Origin: Ferrovibrio sp964218355
GTDB lineage: Bacteria; Pseudomonadota; Alphaproteobacteria; Ferrovibrionales; Ferrovibrionaceae
Assembly (NCBI RefSeq): GCF_964218355.1
Contig: NZ_CAXPMC010000009.1
Span: 310,001-374,000 of the forward strand
Reading direction: 5' to 3'
Length of the DNA: 64,000 nucleotides
Part shown: positions 1 through 8,609 of the stretch, one piece after another
How the letters are laid out: every line of letters begins with the position of its first letter
Numbering within the stretch: the first letter of the stretch is position 1
Made by a program: the position numbers and the translations under genes
Notes under the pieces: generated by a model
The model's input: the letters and a program-made list of their open reading frames with translations, nothing else
What the model was told of the DNA's origin: nothing
Databases searched by the model: none

Positions 1-919
1 CCGGTGCCGGCTCATCCAGGATCGCCGCCGCCATATGCTGGGCGATGGCATTGCCGGAATGGGCCTGCCGCCAGGTCTCTGCCAGCGTGCGGGCGCGTTC
101 GGCCTGGCCGTCGCGCACCAGGCCGTACAATGCCTCGCCGACGGTGTAGTGCAGCATCGTCTCGTCCGGCGCCACTTTCAGGCCGAGCATGGCGATCTCG
201 GCGCTTTCGCCATGGTGGCCGGTACGATACAGGCAGAGCGACAGGTTGCGCAGGGCGTGGATATGCCCCGGCACCAGTGCCAGCACCGACCGGCAGGAGT
301 CGATGGCGGCCGGGTAATCCTCGCGCTCGGCCAGCAGGCCGGCCAGATTGGCATGGCCGTCGGCAAAGCGCGGCTCGATCTCGACCGCCTTGCGGTAGGC
401 GGCTTCTGCGGCGGCCTTGTCACCCTGGTCGCGATGGGCGTTGCCGAGGCTGAAATAAGCCTGGAAATAGGGTGGGTGCTGGGCAATGGCGGTCTTGTAT
501 TCAGCGATGGCACCGTCGATGTCGCCGGTCTGGCGCAGGGCGATACCGCGATTGAAATGCAGCAGCGGATCCTGCGGCCGGTGTTTCAGCCCCTCGTCAT
601 AGGTTTCCAGCGCCTGGCCGGCGCGACCGAGCCGCAGATAGGTGTTGCCCAGATGCACATAGCCGGGTGGATGTCCGGGCTGCAGCTGGATGGCCCGGCG
701 AAAGGCTTTCGCTGCCTCTTTCAGTTCATTGGCCGCAGTGTGCGCGACCCCGAGCGCGAACCACGCATCGGGCCGGTTCGGCGACTGTTTCAGCAGGGTT
801 TCAAGCACCTGACGGGCAGATTCGGCCTGACCCTGGGCCAGCAGGGATTCGGCCAGCACCATCGGATCCTTGCCGACGCCGGCCTGCCGCAGCATCGTTT
901 CCCTCAGAACATCAGTCAT
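1..919 (-). CDS. TPR-repeat protein (3' part beyond window)
   Basis: The visible 306 codons encode a string of tetratricopeptide repeats, with repeated A-x-x-x-G-N/A-A-x-x-x-x-G spacing and P at helix ends (for example FSLGNAHRDQGDKAAAEAAY). No catalytic domain is visible in this part. Such repeats form superhelical protein-binding scaffolds; a C-terminal domain, for instance a sulfotransferase or glycosyltransferase as in many proteobacterial TPR proteins, could lie outside the window. The start ATG at 919 follows an AGGAA ribosome-binding site with suitable spacing. It lies 13 nt after the stop of the upstream permease gene on the same strand, so the two are probably cotranscribed. No signal peptide is visible, which suggests a cytoplasmic protein. 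The partner is unknown. Confidence 0.85.
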   Translation of the reverse strand, partial: MTDVLRETMLRQAGVGKDPMVLAESLLAQGQAESARQVLETLLKQSPNRPDAWFALGVAHTAANELKEAAKAFRRAIQLQPGHPPGYVHLGNTYLRLGRAGQALETYDEGLKHRPQDPLLHFNRGIALRQTGDIDGAIAEYKTAIAQHPPYFQAYFSLGNAHRDQGDKAAAEAAYRKAVEIEPRFADGHANLAGLLAEREDYPAAIDSCRSVLALVPGHIHALRNLSLCLYRTGHHGESAEIAMLGLKVAPDETMLHYTVGEALYGLVRDGQAERARTLAETWRQAHSGNAIAQHMAAAILDEPAP

Positions 920-932
920 CACGCGGTTCCTG

Positions 933-2639
933 TCAGCCCGACTCGCCCGGTCGCGACCGTATCACGGCCCGGTGCAGCCAGATTACGGGAATCAGGCTGA
1001 TCGCCACAATGATCACCGACCCGGTCGAGGCCTCTGCCAGCCGCTCGTCGCTGGCCAGCTGGTAGACACGCACTGCCAGCGTGTCGAAATCGAATGGGCG
1101 GACGATCAGGGTGGCCGGCAGTTCCTTCAGCACATCAACGAAGACCAGCATTGCCGCGGTCAGCAGGCTGCCGCGCAGCATCGGCACATGCACGCGCCGG
1201 ACCACGCCGAGCGGAGTTGCGCCCAGCACGCGGGCGGCGTGGTCGATGCTGGGGCGGATCCGGTGCAGGCCGCCATCCACGGCATTGAAGGCGACCGCCA
1301 GAAAACGCACCAGATAGGCATAGAACAGGGCGATGACGCTGCCGCTCAGCAGCAGGCCGGCATTGATGCCGAAGCCCTTCAGCCAGCCGTCGATCGCATG
1401 GTCGAAATAGGTCAGCGGCAGCAGCACACCGATGGCGATCACCGATCCGGGTACGGCATAGCCCATGGTCGAAAGCTGGATCAGCCAGTTCATGCCGCGA
1501 TGCTGCGCCAGCCGCTGGGCATAGGCGAGTGCCACGGCGATGGCGACCAGCAGCAGGGCCGCGCCGCTGGCCAGCCAGAAGCTGTTGGCAGTGAAGCCGG
1601 CCAGCCGCCCCAGGCTGGACGGATCGCCTTCGCGGATGGCCAGCCAGAGCAGCCAGCCGCAGGGCGCCACGAAGCCGGCCAGCACGGTGCCGCCGCAGGC
1701 CAGCATCGCCAGCGCGGCGGCCAGCGGGGGCAGCGGACGCACCGGCAGGGGGCGCTGGCGTGCCGAAGTGTGGTGGAAGCGGCGGGCCTGCCGGCTGGCC
1801 CGCTCCAGCATGATGGCGGCCAGCACGAAGATCAGCAGCACCGCGGCGAGCTGGGCGGCGGCGATGGCATCGCCCATGCCGAACCAGGTGCGGTAGATCG
1901 CCGTGGTGAAGGTGGGCACCCCGAACCAGTTGACGGCGCCGAACTCGGCCAGGGTTTCCATCAGCACCAGCGCCAGGCCGCCGGCGATCATCGGCCGGGC
2001 CAGCGGCAGCGCGATGCGGCGGAACCGCGTCCAGGGGCCGAGGCCCAGCGTGCGGCCGACCTCAAGCACGCAGACCGACTGGTCGATGAAGGCGGCGCGG
2101 GCCAGCATGAAGACATAGGGATAGAAGGCGAAGGTCAGCAGGAAGATGGCGCCGCCCAGCGACAGCAGGTCGGGAAACCAGTATTCCCCGCGTTCCCAGC
2201 CGAACAGGCCGCGCAGCCCGCTCTGGATCGGGCCGGAATACTGCAGCAGGTCGCCATAGACGAAAGCCGTCACGTAGCTGGGCATGGCCAGCGGCAGGAA
2301 CAGGGCCCAGGACAGCCAGCGGCGGCCGGGAAACTCGGTCATCGTCACCAGCCAGGCGCAGCCGGTGCCGATCACCACGGCGCCGAGACCGACGCCGAGC
2401 ATCAGCAGCGCGGTGTTGGCCAGCATCTCCGGCAGCACGGTGGTAATCAGGTGGTGCCAGACATCGGCGGCCGGCTGGGTCAGGTTGACCAGGATGGCGA
2501 CAACCGGCGCGGCGATGGCCAGGGAGAGCAGGATGGCAAACCCGGTCCACAGCATCCGGTGGCGGATGCGCACCGGCCCTGACCGTGCCGCGGGGGCGGC
2601 CGGCGGCGATGGCGGAGACGGGGCGGCAAAATCGGTCAC
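933..2639 (-). CDS. Iron(III)-type ABC transporter permease, two-domain (FbpB/SfuB-like)
   Basis: This 568-aa polytopic membrane protein carries two binding-protein-dependent permease halves. Each half has an EAA-type loop for docking the ATPase: RTLGLGPWTRFRRIALPLA near residue 210 and RVLGATPLGVVRRVHVPML near residue 470. The fused two-half architecture with about 12 membrane segments is typical of FbpB/SfuB ferric iron permeases and the related ThiP. The binding protein and ATPase are not next to it here, so the substrate is inferred from family only. The first codon is GTG at 2639 with an AGG-type site upstream. The first 28 residues are Pro/Ala-rich, and Met29 just before the first membrane helix is an alternative start. 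A TPR gene follows 13 nt downstream. Confidence 0.85.
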   Translation of the reverse strand: MTDFAAPSPPSPPAAPAARSGPVRIRHRMLWTGFAILLSLAIAAPVVAILVNLTQPAADVWHHLITTVLPEMLANTALLMLGVGLGAVVIGTGCAWLVTMTEFPGRRWLSWALFLPLAMPSYVTAFVYGDLLQYSGPIQSGLRGLFGWERGEYWFPDLLSLGGAIFLLTFAFYPYVFMLARAAFIDQSVCVLEVGRTLGLGPWTRFRRIALPLARPMIAGGLALVLMETLAEFGAVNWFGVPTFTTAIYRTWFGMGDAIAAAQLAAVLLIFVLAAIMLERASRQARRFHHTSARQRPLPVRPLPPLAAALAMLACGGTVLAGFVAPCGWLLWLAIREGDPSSLGRLAGFTANSFWLASGAALLLVAIAVALAYAQRLAQHRGMNWLIQLSTMGYAVPGSVIAIGVLLPLTYFDHAIDGWLKGFGINAGLLLSGSVIALFYAYLVRFLAVAFNAVDGGLHRIRPSIDHAARVLGATPLGVVRRVHVPMLRGSLLTAAMLVFVDVLKELPATLIVRPFDFDTLAVRVYQLASDERLAEASTGSVIIVAISLIPVIWLHRAVIRSRPGESG

Positions 2640-2828
2640 GGGCGCCTGAAGCAGGTTTGCGGCAGCGGGTTTGCAGCGGGGCAGGGCCCCTGCTTAACCG
2701 ATCTGCGAGGGGTTCGCAAATCCCGGACCCGGAGCACCGGATATGCACGGCCGTGTGACCGCCATCTGCATGCCGGCGATTGCTGCCCGCGGGCGGCTTT
2801 TCTATGCTGGCCCATGCAGGAGGAATGG

Positions 2829-3086
2829 ATGGCGCAGGGCTTTGCGGATCGACATGGCCACAAGCCGACAGCGGCGCAGCTGCGCTATCTCCGGCGGGGC
2901 CTGCGCCAGCCCGGCGGCAAGCTGCCCCTGTTCGACGAGCACGGCCAGCAGATCAGTCCCCAGACCATCCTGTCATGCGTGCGGGCCGGCTGGGCCGAGC
3001 CCTGGTTCGAAAATCCCATCAAGCCCGACTGGCTGGTCTGCAAGCTGACACCTGGCGGCCGGGCCTTGTTCGAATTGTCGCGGTAG
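2829..3086 (+). CDS. Small conserved-type hypothetical protein (85 aa)
   Basis: I do not recognise this family. The protein is small, soluble and basic/aromatic, with no membrane segment and no signal peptide. It contains a pattern GKLPLFDEHGQQISPQTI followed by CVRAGWAEPWFENPIKPDW, which reads like a compact winged or beta fold. The start is set by a perfect AGGAGG at 2818-2823, five bases before ATG 2829; an in-frame ATG at 2814 precedes that site and is unlikely. It is divergent from the iron-type permease and ends 2 nt before the SEL1-repeat gene, so it probably heads that operon. The function is unknown. Confidence 0.7.
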   Translation: MAQGFADRHGHKPTAAQLRYLRRGLRQPGGKLPLFDEHGQQISPQTILSCVRAGWAEPWFENPIKPDWLVCKLTPGGRALFELSR

Positions 3087-3088
3087 CC

Positions 3089-4909
3089 ATGTCCCGTTCA
3101 TCCTGTTTTCCCCGGCCGCTGCTGGCGGCGGGTCTTGCCGTCGCCCTGGCTGCGTGGCCGGTCGCCGCCGTGCATGCCGTGCCGGCCGACCGCTTTTCCG
3201 CCCCGCTGCCGTCGACGGCGGCACCGCTGCCCGATCCGGATACGGTGCGGCGACAGGCTGAAGCCGGCGATCGCGAGGCCCAGTTCCGCATGGGACTGGC
3301 CAGCCAGCTCGGGATCGGGCTGCCGCGCGACCTGGCCGCTGCCCGGGACTGGTTCGGCCGCGCCGCCGCGCAGGGGCATCCGCGTGCCATGGCCGGTCTG
3401 GGTTTCCTGATGATGACCGGGCAGGGCGGGCCTCATGACCCGGCCGGGGCCGAACCGCTGCTGCGCCGGGCCGGCCAACTGGGCGAACCGACCGCGCTGG
3501 CCAATGTCGCGGAACTGCTGCTGGACCGCCAGCCGCCGGATGCCGCCGCCGCCCGCGCCCTGCTGGAACAGGCGGCGAAGGCCGGTGCGGTCAATGCCCG
3601 CTACCGGCTCGGCCGGCTGCTGCATGAAGGCCGCGTCTTCACCACGGATTCCCCGCGCGGATTGCGGCTGATGAACGAGGCCGCCGCTGCCGGTCACCCG
3701 CTGGCGCAGGCCTATCTGGCTCATCTCTATGCCTTCGCACAGGGCGTGCCGGCCGACCCGGTCCGCGCCCTCGCACTGGCGCAGGCGGCGGCCGATGCCG
3801 GGCTGGCCGAGGGCGTCAACGAACTGGGTCTGCTGTACCAGCAGGGCATCGGCACCCGGCAGGACAGCCGCCGCGCTGCCGCATTGTTCGCCCGGGCCGG
3901 CGAGCTGGGCGATCCCGGTGGCTTCTACAATCTGGCCCTGCTGCACGAGACCGGCGAGCTGGGCGATGCCGACCCGGCCGCAGCCCGCCGGCTGGCGGCC
4001 CTGGCCGCCGCTGCCGCGCATCCCGAGGCGGCGGCGCTGTATGGCCGCATGCTGCTGCTGGGGCAGGGCGGCGGCGCCGATCCGGCGGCGGCATTGCCGC
4101 ATCTCAGGCTGGCGGCTGCGGCAGGGATTGCCGACGCGCAGAATTATCTGGCGCTGGCCCTGTTCAATGGCATGGGCGGCGGGGCCGCCGATCCGGCGGC
4201 AGCGATGGACTGGTGGGAAAAGGCCGTTGCCCAGCAGCATGGTCCGGCTACCAACAACTACACCATGCATCTGGCCATGGGCGAGGGTCGTCCGGCCGAT
4301 CCGGAGCAGGCCCGCCGGCTGCTGACGGCCTCGGCGGACCGGGGCTTCGCCGGGGCGCAGTTCCGGCTCGGTCTGTGGTACGAGCAGGGCTGGAAGGGCA
4401 CCCCGCTCGATCTGGCGCGGGCCCGTTCCCTGTTCCGGCAGGCAGCCGAGGGCGGCCATGGCGCCGGGGCCTACAAATACGCAGCCTATCTGGAAGCCGG
4501 CGCCGGCGGTGTCGCGGCCGATCCGCAGCAGGCCCTGCACTGGTACCGGACGGCCGCCGGGCGTGGCAATGCCGCGGCACAGTTCGAGGCGGCCCGCATG
4601 CTGTTCAACGGCGATGGCAGTCCGCCCGACCCGGTGGCGGCGCTCGGCTGGCTGCGCCGGTCCGCCGGGCAGGGCTGGCCGGAAGCCCTGTTCGTGCTGG
4701 GCGACCTGCTGTTCCGCGGCGACGGGGTGGCGGCCGATCCGGCGCTGGCCTGGGCCTATCTGCGGCTGGCCGAACAGGCCGGCTTTCCGGCGGCCGCCGG
4801 CAACCGGCAATATGTCGAAAGCCGCCTCGATCCGGCGGCACGCCGCCAGGCCCTGCAGCAGCTGCAGGCGCTGGCGGCAGCCATGCACAAGGAGGGCAGA
4901 GAGGAATGA
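3089..4909 (+). CDS. SEL1-repeat (Sel1-like TPR) exported protein
   Basis: A 606-aa protein begins with a cleavable-looking Sec signal (basic start, then LLAAGLAVALAAWPVAA, Ala-x-Ala region near residue 30). The rest is a long array of SEL1 repeats. Each unit carries the G-x-x-Y/L-x-x-G-x-G-x-x-x-D-x-x-x-A hallmark (for example GQGGGADPAAALPHLRLAAA, GDGVAADPALAWAYLRLAEQ). SEL1 proteins are alpha-solenoid adaptors; exported bacterial versions act in envelope signalling, host contact or polysaccharide control. The start follows the preceding small gene by 2 nt, and its stop overlaps the next start (ATGA at 4906), so the three genes look translationally linked. Length and repeat number vary widely in the family, so no specific role can be assigned. 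Confidence 0.88.
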   Translation: MSRSSCFPRPLLAAGLAVALAAWPVAAVHAVPADRFSAPLPSTAAPLPDPDTVRRQAEAGDREAQFRMGLASQLGIGLPRDLAAARDWFGRAAAQGHPRAMAGLGFLMMTGQGGPHDPAGAEPLLRRAGQLGEPTALANVAELLLDRQPPDAAAARALLEQAAKAGAVNARYRLGRLLHEGRVFTTDSPRGLRLMNEAAAAGHPLAQAYLAHLYAFAQGVPADPVRALALAQAAADAGLAEGVNELGLLYQQGIGTRQDSRRAAALFARAGELGDPGGFYNLALLHETGELGDADPAAARRLAALAAAAAHPEAAALYGRMLLLGQGGGADPAAALPHLRLAAAAGIADAQNYLALALFNGMGGGAADPAAAMDWWEKAVAQQHGPATNNYTMHLAMGEGRPADPEQARRLLTASADRGFAGAQFRLGLWYEQGWKGTPLDLARARSLFRQAAEGGHGAGAYKYAAYLEAGAGGVAADPQQALHWYRTAAGRGNAAAQFEAARMLFNGDGSPPDPVAALGWLRRSAGQGWPEALFVLGDLLFRGDGVAADPALAWAYLRLAEQAGFPAAAGNRQYVESRLDPAARRQALQQLQALAAAMHKEGREE

Positions 4910-5586
4910 CAATGCTGGTACTGGCCGCCCTGGCCTGGATACTGCTGCATGTGATCGTGGCCGGTCCGCTGCGGCCGGCACTGGTCGGCCGGCTGGGTCT
5001 GTCCGCCTACCGGGGGTTGTTTTCCGTTCTCAGTGCTGCCAGCCTGGCGGCTCTGATCTGGGGCTACGGACAGGCCCCCTATATCGAATTCTGGCCCTCG
5101 GCCGGCTGGGTCACGGCGGTGCCGGTGGTGGTGATGCCGGTGGCCCTGCTGCTGCTGGTCGGCAGCCTGCGGCCGGGCAACCCGACCATGGCCGGACCGG
5201 ACATGATCCTGAAAGGGGAGCTGCCGGTCAGCGGCATGACCCGGATCACCCGTCATCCCATGCTGTGGGCCTTCAGCCTCTGGGCCGGCGCCCACATGAT
5301 CGCCAATGGGGATGCGGCGACCCTGCTGCTTGCCGGGGCGATCCTGGTGACGGCCCTGAACGGCATGCGCTCGATCGACCGCAAGCGGGCAGCCGTATTT
5401 GGCGAGCAGTGGCAAAGGTTTGCCAATAAAACCTCGATCATCCCCTTTGCCGCGGCGGCGGCCGGCCGGGTCCGGGTTTCATGGGCGGATATCGGTTGGC
5501 TGAATATCCTTGCTGCAGCAGCACTTTATGCTGTGATCCTGTGGGCCCATGCCAGTCTGTTCGGTGTACCCGCCTATCACCCATGA
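4906..5586 (+). CDS. NnrU family membrane protein
   Basis: This 226-aa protein has about six hydrophobic helices and the NnrU signature. The segment LRPGNPTMAGPDM is followed by GMTRITRHPMLWAFSLWAGAH, where the R-H-P-x-x-W motif resembles isoprenylcysteine methyltransferase-type membrane enzymes. NnrU was first linked to nitrite and nitric oxide reduction in denitrifiers, but the family is widespread and its chemistry is unproven. The start ATG overlaps the SEL1 gene stop (ATGA), so translation is coupled, and GAGGA directly upstream serves as the ribosome site. No nitrite or nitric oxide reductase gene is in this window, so a role in denitrification is not supported by local context. Confidence 0.85.
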   Translation: MTMLVLAALAWILLHVIVAGPLRPALVGRLGLSAYRGLFSVLSAASLAALIWGYGQAPYIEFWPSAGWVTAVPVVVMPVALLLLVGSLRPGNPTMAGPDMILKGELPVSGMTRITRHPMLWAFSLWAGAHMIANGDAATLLLAGAILVTALNGMRSIDRKRAAVFGEQWQRFANKTSIIPFAAAAAGRVRVSWADIGWLNILAAAALYAVILWAHASLFGVPAYHP

Positions 5587-5650
5587 GCATGCTGTTGTGT
5601 CCATGTAAGATTTATTATTTATCATTTATTTCAATAAAATAATGATAGTC

Positions 5651-5656
5651 TATAAT
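5651..5656 (+). promoter_or_regulatory. Putative -10 element before the MocR-type gene
   Basis: A perfect TATAAT sits 17 bases before the ATG at 5674, inside a strongly AT-rich stretch (about 5605-5665) that contrasts with its GC-rich surroundings. The best -35 match, TTTCAA at 5629-5634, is weak. An imperfect inverted repeat (TATCATTTATT against AATAATGATA) covers the same area and could be where the regulator binds its own promoter. The implied leader would be only about 10 nt. Confidence 0.45.
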
Positions 5657-5673
5657 CTAAATTCGAGGATGTG

Positions 5674-7122
5674 ATGGCCAGGCGTGCGGCAGGCCGCTTC
5701 GTGGCGTGGTTCCGTCCGGACCGCGGCACCGGCGGCGGGGGATTGCAGGCGCAGCTATACGGGGCGATCCGCCAGGCTGTCCTGGCCGGCGAGCTGGCGC
5801 CGGGCGAGCGGCTGCCCTCCAGCCGCAGCCTGGCCGCCGATCTCGGCCTCGGGCGCAACACGGTGGTGACGGCCTGCGACCGGCTGGTTGCCGAAGGCTA
5901 TCTGGAGGCGCGGCCGGGGGCCGGGCTGTTTGTGGCCGCCGACCTGCCGCCCGAAGGTATCCCCGGGACCATGCCGCCCCGTCCTGCCGGGGCATCCCGC
6001 CGGCCGGCCACGCCACCCGTAAAACGGGAACAGGCTGTCGCCCCCCTGCCGCTGACACCGGGCATGCCGGCACTGGACGAGGTGCCGCTGGAACTGTGGC
6101 GGCGGCTGACCGGGCAGGTGCTGCGCCGGCAGGGTCGCGGCCTGCTGGGCAGCGGCGATCCGGCCGGACTGCCTGCCCTGCGCGCGGCCCTGGCCGGCTA
6201 TCTGGCGGCGACCCGGGGTGTGGCCTGCGAGCCCGGCCGCATCGTCATAGTCTCGGGGGCGCAGCAGGCCCTGGACCTGGCCGGCCGGCTGCTGCTGCGG
6301 CCGGGCGATGCGGTCGCGCTGGAGGATCCCGGCTATCCCGGTGCCCATGCGGTTTTCGGTGGCCTTGGTGCCCGGCTGCTGCCGCTGCCGGTCGACGGGC
6401 AGGGGCTGGATCCGGCAGCCCTGGCGAGCCTCGATCCGGCACCCCGGCTGACCCTGCTGACGCCATCGCACCAGTTCCCGCTCGGCATGACCCTGCCGCT
6501 GGCCCGCCGGCTGGCCCTGCTGCAGCTGGCGGCCACCCGCGACATCTATCTGATCGAGGACGATTACGACTGCGAATACCGCTATGCCGGCCCGCCCCTG
6601 CAGGCGCTGCAGGGGCTGGGGGCGGGCGACCGCGTGATCTATGCCGGCACCTTCAGCAAGGTGCTGTTTCCCGGGTTGCGGCTGGGCTATGTCGTGCTGC
6701 CGCCGGATCTGGTCGGCGGCTTCCTGGCGCTGAAGCGGGCGGCCGACGGGTTCGCGCCGCAGATGTCGCAGGCGGTACTGGCCGCCTTCATCACCGAGGG
6801 GCACCTGGCCCAGCATGTGCGGCGCATGCGCATGCTGTACCGCCGGCGCCGCGCGGCCCTGCTGGATGCCCTGGGGCGGGAGGATGGCGGCCTGCTGCGG
6901 CTGCGGCCTTCCGAAGCCGGGCTGCATGTGGTGGCCGATTTCGCCGATCGTCGCGACGACCGTGCCGCCGCGGCGGCGGCGCAGGCCGCCGGGCTGGGTG
7001 TGATGCCGCTGTCGCGCTATGCCCTCGCCACGCCGTCCAGCGGGCTGCTGGTCGGCTTTGCCGGTGATCCGGAGGAGCGGATCGCCGGTGCGGTTCAGCG
7101 CCTGCTGGCGGTTTTGAGATAG
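5674..7122 (+). CDS. MocR/PdxR-type transcription factor (GntR HTH + aminotransferase fold)
   Basis: The N-terminal part (about residues 20-90) is a GntR winged helix (YGAIRQAVLAGELAPGERLPSSRSLA). The rest is a fold-type I aminotransferase domain with the pyridoxal-phosphate lysine in TFSKVLFPGLRLGY at about residue 329 and the conserved IEDDYDCEYRY motif. MocR proteins sense PLP and related amines, and many (PdxR, TauR, GabR) control vitamin B6 or amine metabolism. The gene runs tail-to-tail with a PNPOx-like flavoprotein gene, overlapping it by 28 bp, which favours a B6-linked PdxR-like role; this is an inference. GAGGA at 5665-5669 places the start at ATG 5674 rather than the GTG just before it. 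Confidence 0.9.
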   Translation: MARRAAGRFVAWFRPDRGTGGGGLQAQLYGAIRQAVLAGELAPGERLPSSRSLAADLGLGRNTVVTACDRLVAEGYLEARPGAGLFVAADLPPEGIPGTMPPRPAGASRRPATPPVKREQAVAPLPLTPGMPALDEVPLELWRRLTGQVLRRQGRGLLGSGDPAGLPALRAALAGYLAATRGVACEPGRIVIVSGAQQALDLAGRLLLRPGDAVALEDPGYPGAHAVFGGLGARLLPLPVDGQGLDPAALASLDPAPRLTLLTPSHQFPLGMTLPLARRLALLQLAATRDIYLIEDDYDCEYRYAGPPLQALQGLGAGDRVIYAGTFSKVLFPGLRLGYVVLPPDLVGGFLALKRAADGFAPQMSQAVLAAFITEGHLAQHVRRMRMLYRRRRAALLDALGREDGGLLRLRPSEAGLHVVADFADRRDDRAAAAAAQAAGLGVMPLSRYALATPSSGLLVGFAGDPEERIAGAVQRLLAVLR

Positions 7123-7799
7123 GAAGGCAGCGGGGTGTCCGGTGCCAGCAGGGGATCGGGCTCCGGCCGGCCGAACCCGGCCGCGAAAGGCAGCACCCCG
7201 GCCCAGACCGGGAGAGCCATATCCTCGGCATCGTCCTTTGGCGGGCCCCGGCGGATTTTTGCCGAAGCCTCGGTCAGCGGCAGGCGCAGCACCATGGTGG
7301 CCTTGAACTCCTGCCGGTTGGGGCCACGGATCTCGGCCCAGCGGCCGGGTGCCAGATGCTCGGTAAAGGCCTCCAGCGCCGCCAGCTTCGCGGCATCGTC
7401 CAGCTTCTCGAAGCGGCCGAAGGCCACCACCGAGCGGTAGTTCATCGAATGGTGGAAGGCCGACCGGGCCAGCACGAGGCCGTCGAGCAGGGTGACGGTG
7501 ACGCAGGCCGGGATGCCTTCCGCCAGCGCCATGGCCATGCGGCTCTTGGTCGAGCCATGGATGTAGAGATGGTCGCCCTCGCGCCAGCAGGCGGTGGGAA
7601 TCACCACCGGCTGGCCGTCCTGCACGAAGCCGACATGGCAGACATGGGCCGCGTCGAGGATGGCATGCAGGGTGGCTGCGTCATAATGGCCGCGGTCGGC
7701 TACGCGCCTGACCCGGCTGCGCGGGCTGGGGGGCTTTGTCGGGGACGGACTGGCCGGGGCCGCTTTTGCGGAAGACCGGGACACGGAAGACTGGGACAT
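7095..7799 (-). CDS. Pyridoxamine 5'-phosphate oxidase-like flavin-binding protein
   Basis: This 234-aa protein has the split-barrel flavin-binding fold of the PNPOx-like/FMN-binding family. It shows a conserved early segment CHVGFVQDGQPVVIPTACW, then LYIHGSTKSRM and a VTLLDGLVLARSAFHHSMNYRSVV core. Family members bind FMN or F420 and reduce small substrates or flavins; it is not the full PdxH enzyme. The ATG at 7799 is preceded by a perfect AGGAGG (minus strand, bases 7809-7804), which is preferred over the upstream ATG at 7817. The low-complexity Ser/Ala/Pro N-terminus is unusual. The gene converges on the MocR-type regulator and their 3' ends overlap by 28 bp, hinting at a common vitamin B6 theme. 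Confidence 0.85.
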   Translation of the reverse strand: MSQSSVSRSSAKAAPASPSPTKPPSPRSRVRRVADRGHYDAATLHAILDAAHVCHVGFVQDGQPVVIPTACWREGDHLYIHGSTKSRMAMALAEGIPACVTVTLLDGLVLARSAFHHSMNYRSVVAFGRFEKLDDAAKLAALEAFTEHLAPGRWAEIRGPNRQEFKATMVLRLPLTEASAKIRRGPPKDDAEDMALPVWAGVLPFAAGFGRPEPDPLLAPDTPLPSYLKTASRR

Positions 7800-7941
7800 G
7801 GGACCTCCTGGTCCCATCCGGATAGGGACAATTCCAACCCCACGTAAGAGCCAGAAAATATGAAAACCATGGAGCCGCTATGATCCGGCCCGCCGGTTTA
7901 CCTGCCCGGAAGCCCATGATACAGCCCTGTCCGTCAACTGG

Positions 7942-8607
7942 ATGATGCGGAGTTACGAAGCGGTGGACAGCCTGCTGATGCTGATCAAGGGCGCTCTGGC
8001 GGGCTTTGTCATTGCCGCGCCGGTCGGTCCGGTGGGCATCCTCTGCGTCCAGCGCACCCTGCACGAGGGCCGGCTCAGCGGCCTGACCTCCGGTCTCGGC
8101 GCGGCCTTCGCCGATGCCTTCTACGGCTGCATCGCCGCTTTCGGCCTCAGTCTGATCTCGCGCTGGCTGGAAGCCCACGAGCTGCTGTTCCGGCTGGGTG
8201 GCGGGCTGTTCCTGCTGTTCATGGCCTGGCGCATGCTGGCTGTGGCGCTGCGCCCGCCCGCTGCGGCGGCGATGCCGGCCCTGCGCCACGAAAGCCTGCC
8301 GGGACATTTCATCTCGACCTTTTTCCTGACCGTGACCAACCCGATCACCATCGTCGCCTTCCTCGGCATCTTCGCCTTCTTCGGCATCGGTGCCTTCGGC
8401 CTGTCGGACGAGATGGCGGCCTGGCTGGTGCTGGGGGTGTTTGCGGGGTCGTCGGTCTGGTGGCTGTCGCTGGCCGGCCTGGCCGGCGCCTTCCGCACCC
8501 GTCTCGGCAATGGCGGACTGCGCTGGATCAACGGCGCGTCCGGGCTGCTGATGCTCGGCTTCGGCCTGTACGGCATCGGCAGCGTGATCTGGACATGGAG
8601 CCTGTGA
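7942..8607 (+). CDS. LysE/RhtB family amino acid exporter
   Basis: This is a polytopic inner-membrane protein of up to 221 aa with the LysE signature near its start, GFVIAAPVGPVGILCVQRTL, and the later NPITIVAFLGIF motif. Members export lysine, homoserine, threonine or other amino acids and small metabolites. Six hydrophobic helices are readable. The start is uncertain: ATG 7942 or 7945, a GTG at 7963 preceded by GGAG, or ATG 7978 would all leave the family core intact. The shorter N-termini fit the usual family length better. Its stop at 8607 is 2 nt before the aspartoacylase-family gene, so the two probably form an operon, perhaps coupling hydrolysis of an N-acyl amino acid to export. Confidence 0.88.
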   Translation: MMRSYEAVDSLLMLIKGALAGFVIAAPVGPVGILCVQRTLHEGRLSGLTSGLGAAFADAFYGCIAAFGLSLISRWLEAHELLFRLGGGLFLLFMAWRMLAVALRPPAAAAMPALRHESLPGHFISTFFLTVTNPITIVAFLGIFAFFGIGAFGLSDEMAAWLVLGVFAGSSVWWLSLAGLAGAFRTRLGNGGLRWINGASGLLMLGFGLYGIGSVIWTWSL

Positions 8608-8609
8608 CA

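Noticed and set aside
870..2582. Long open frame (570 codons) on the plus strand opposite the iron-type permease
   Set aside because: It is rich in Gln, His, Arg and Gly, has no family pattern and mirrors the real gene; this is a typical high-GC antisense artefact.
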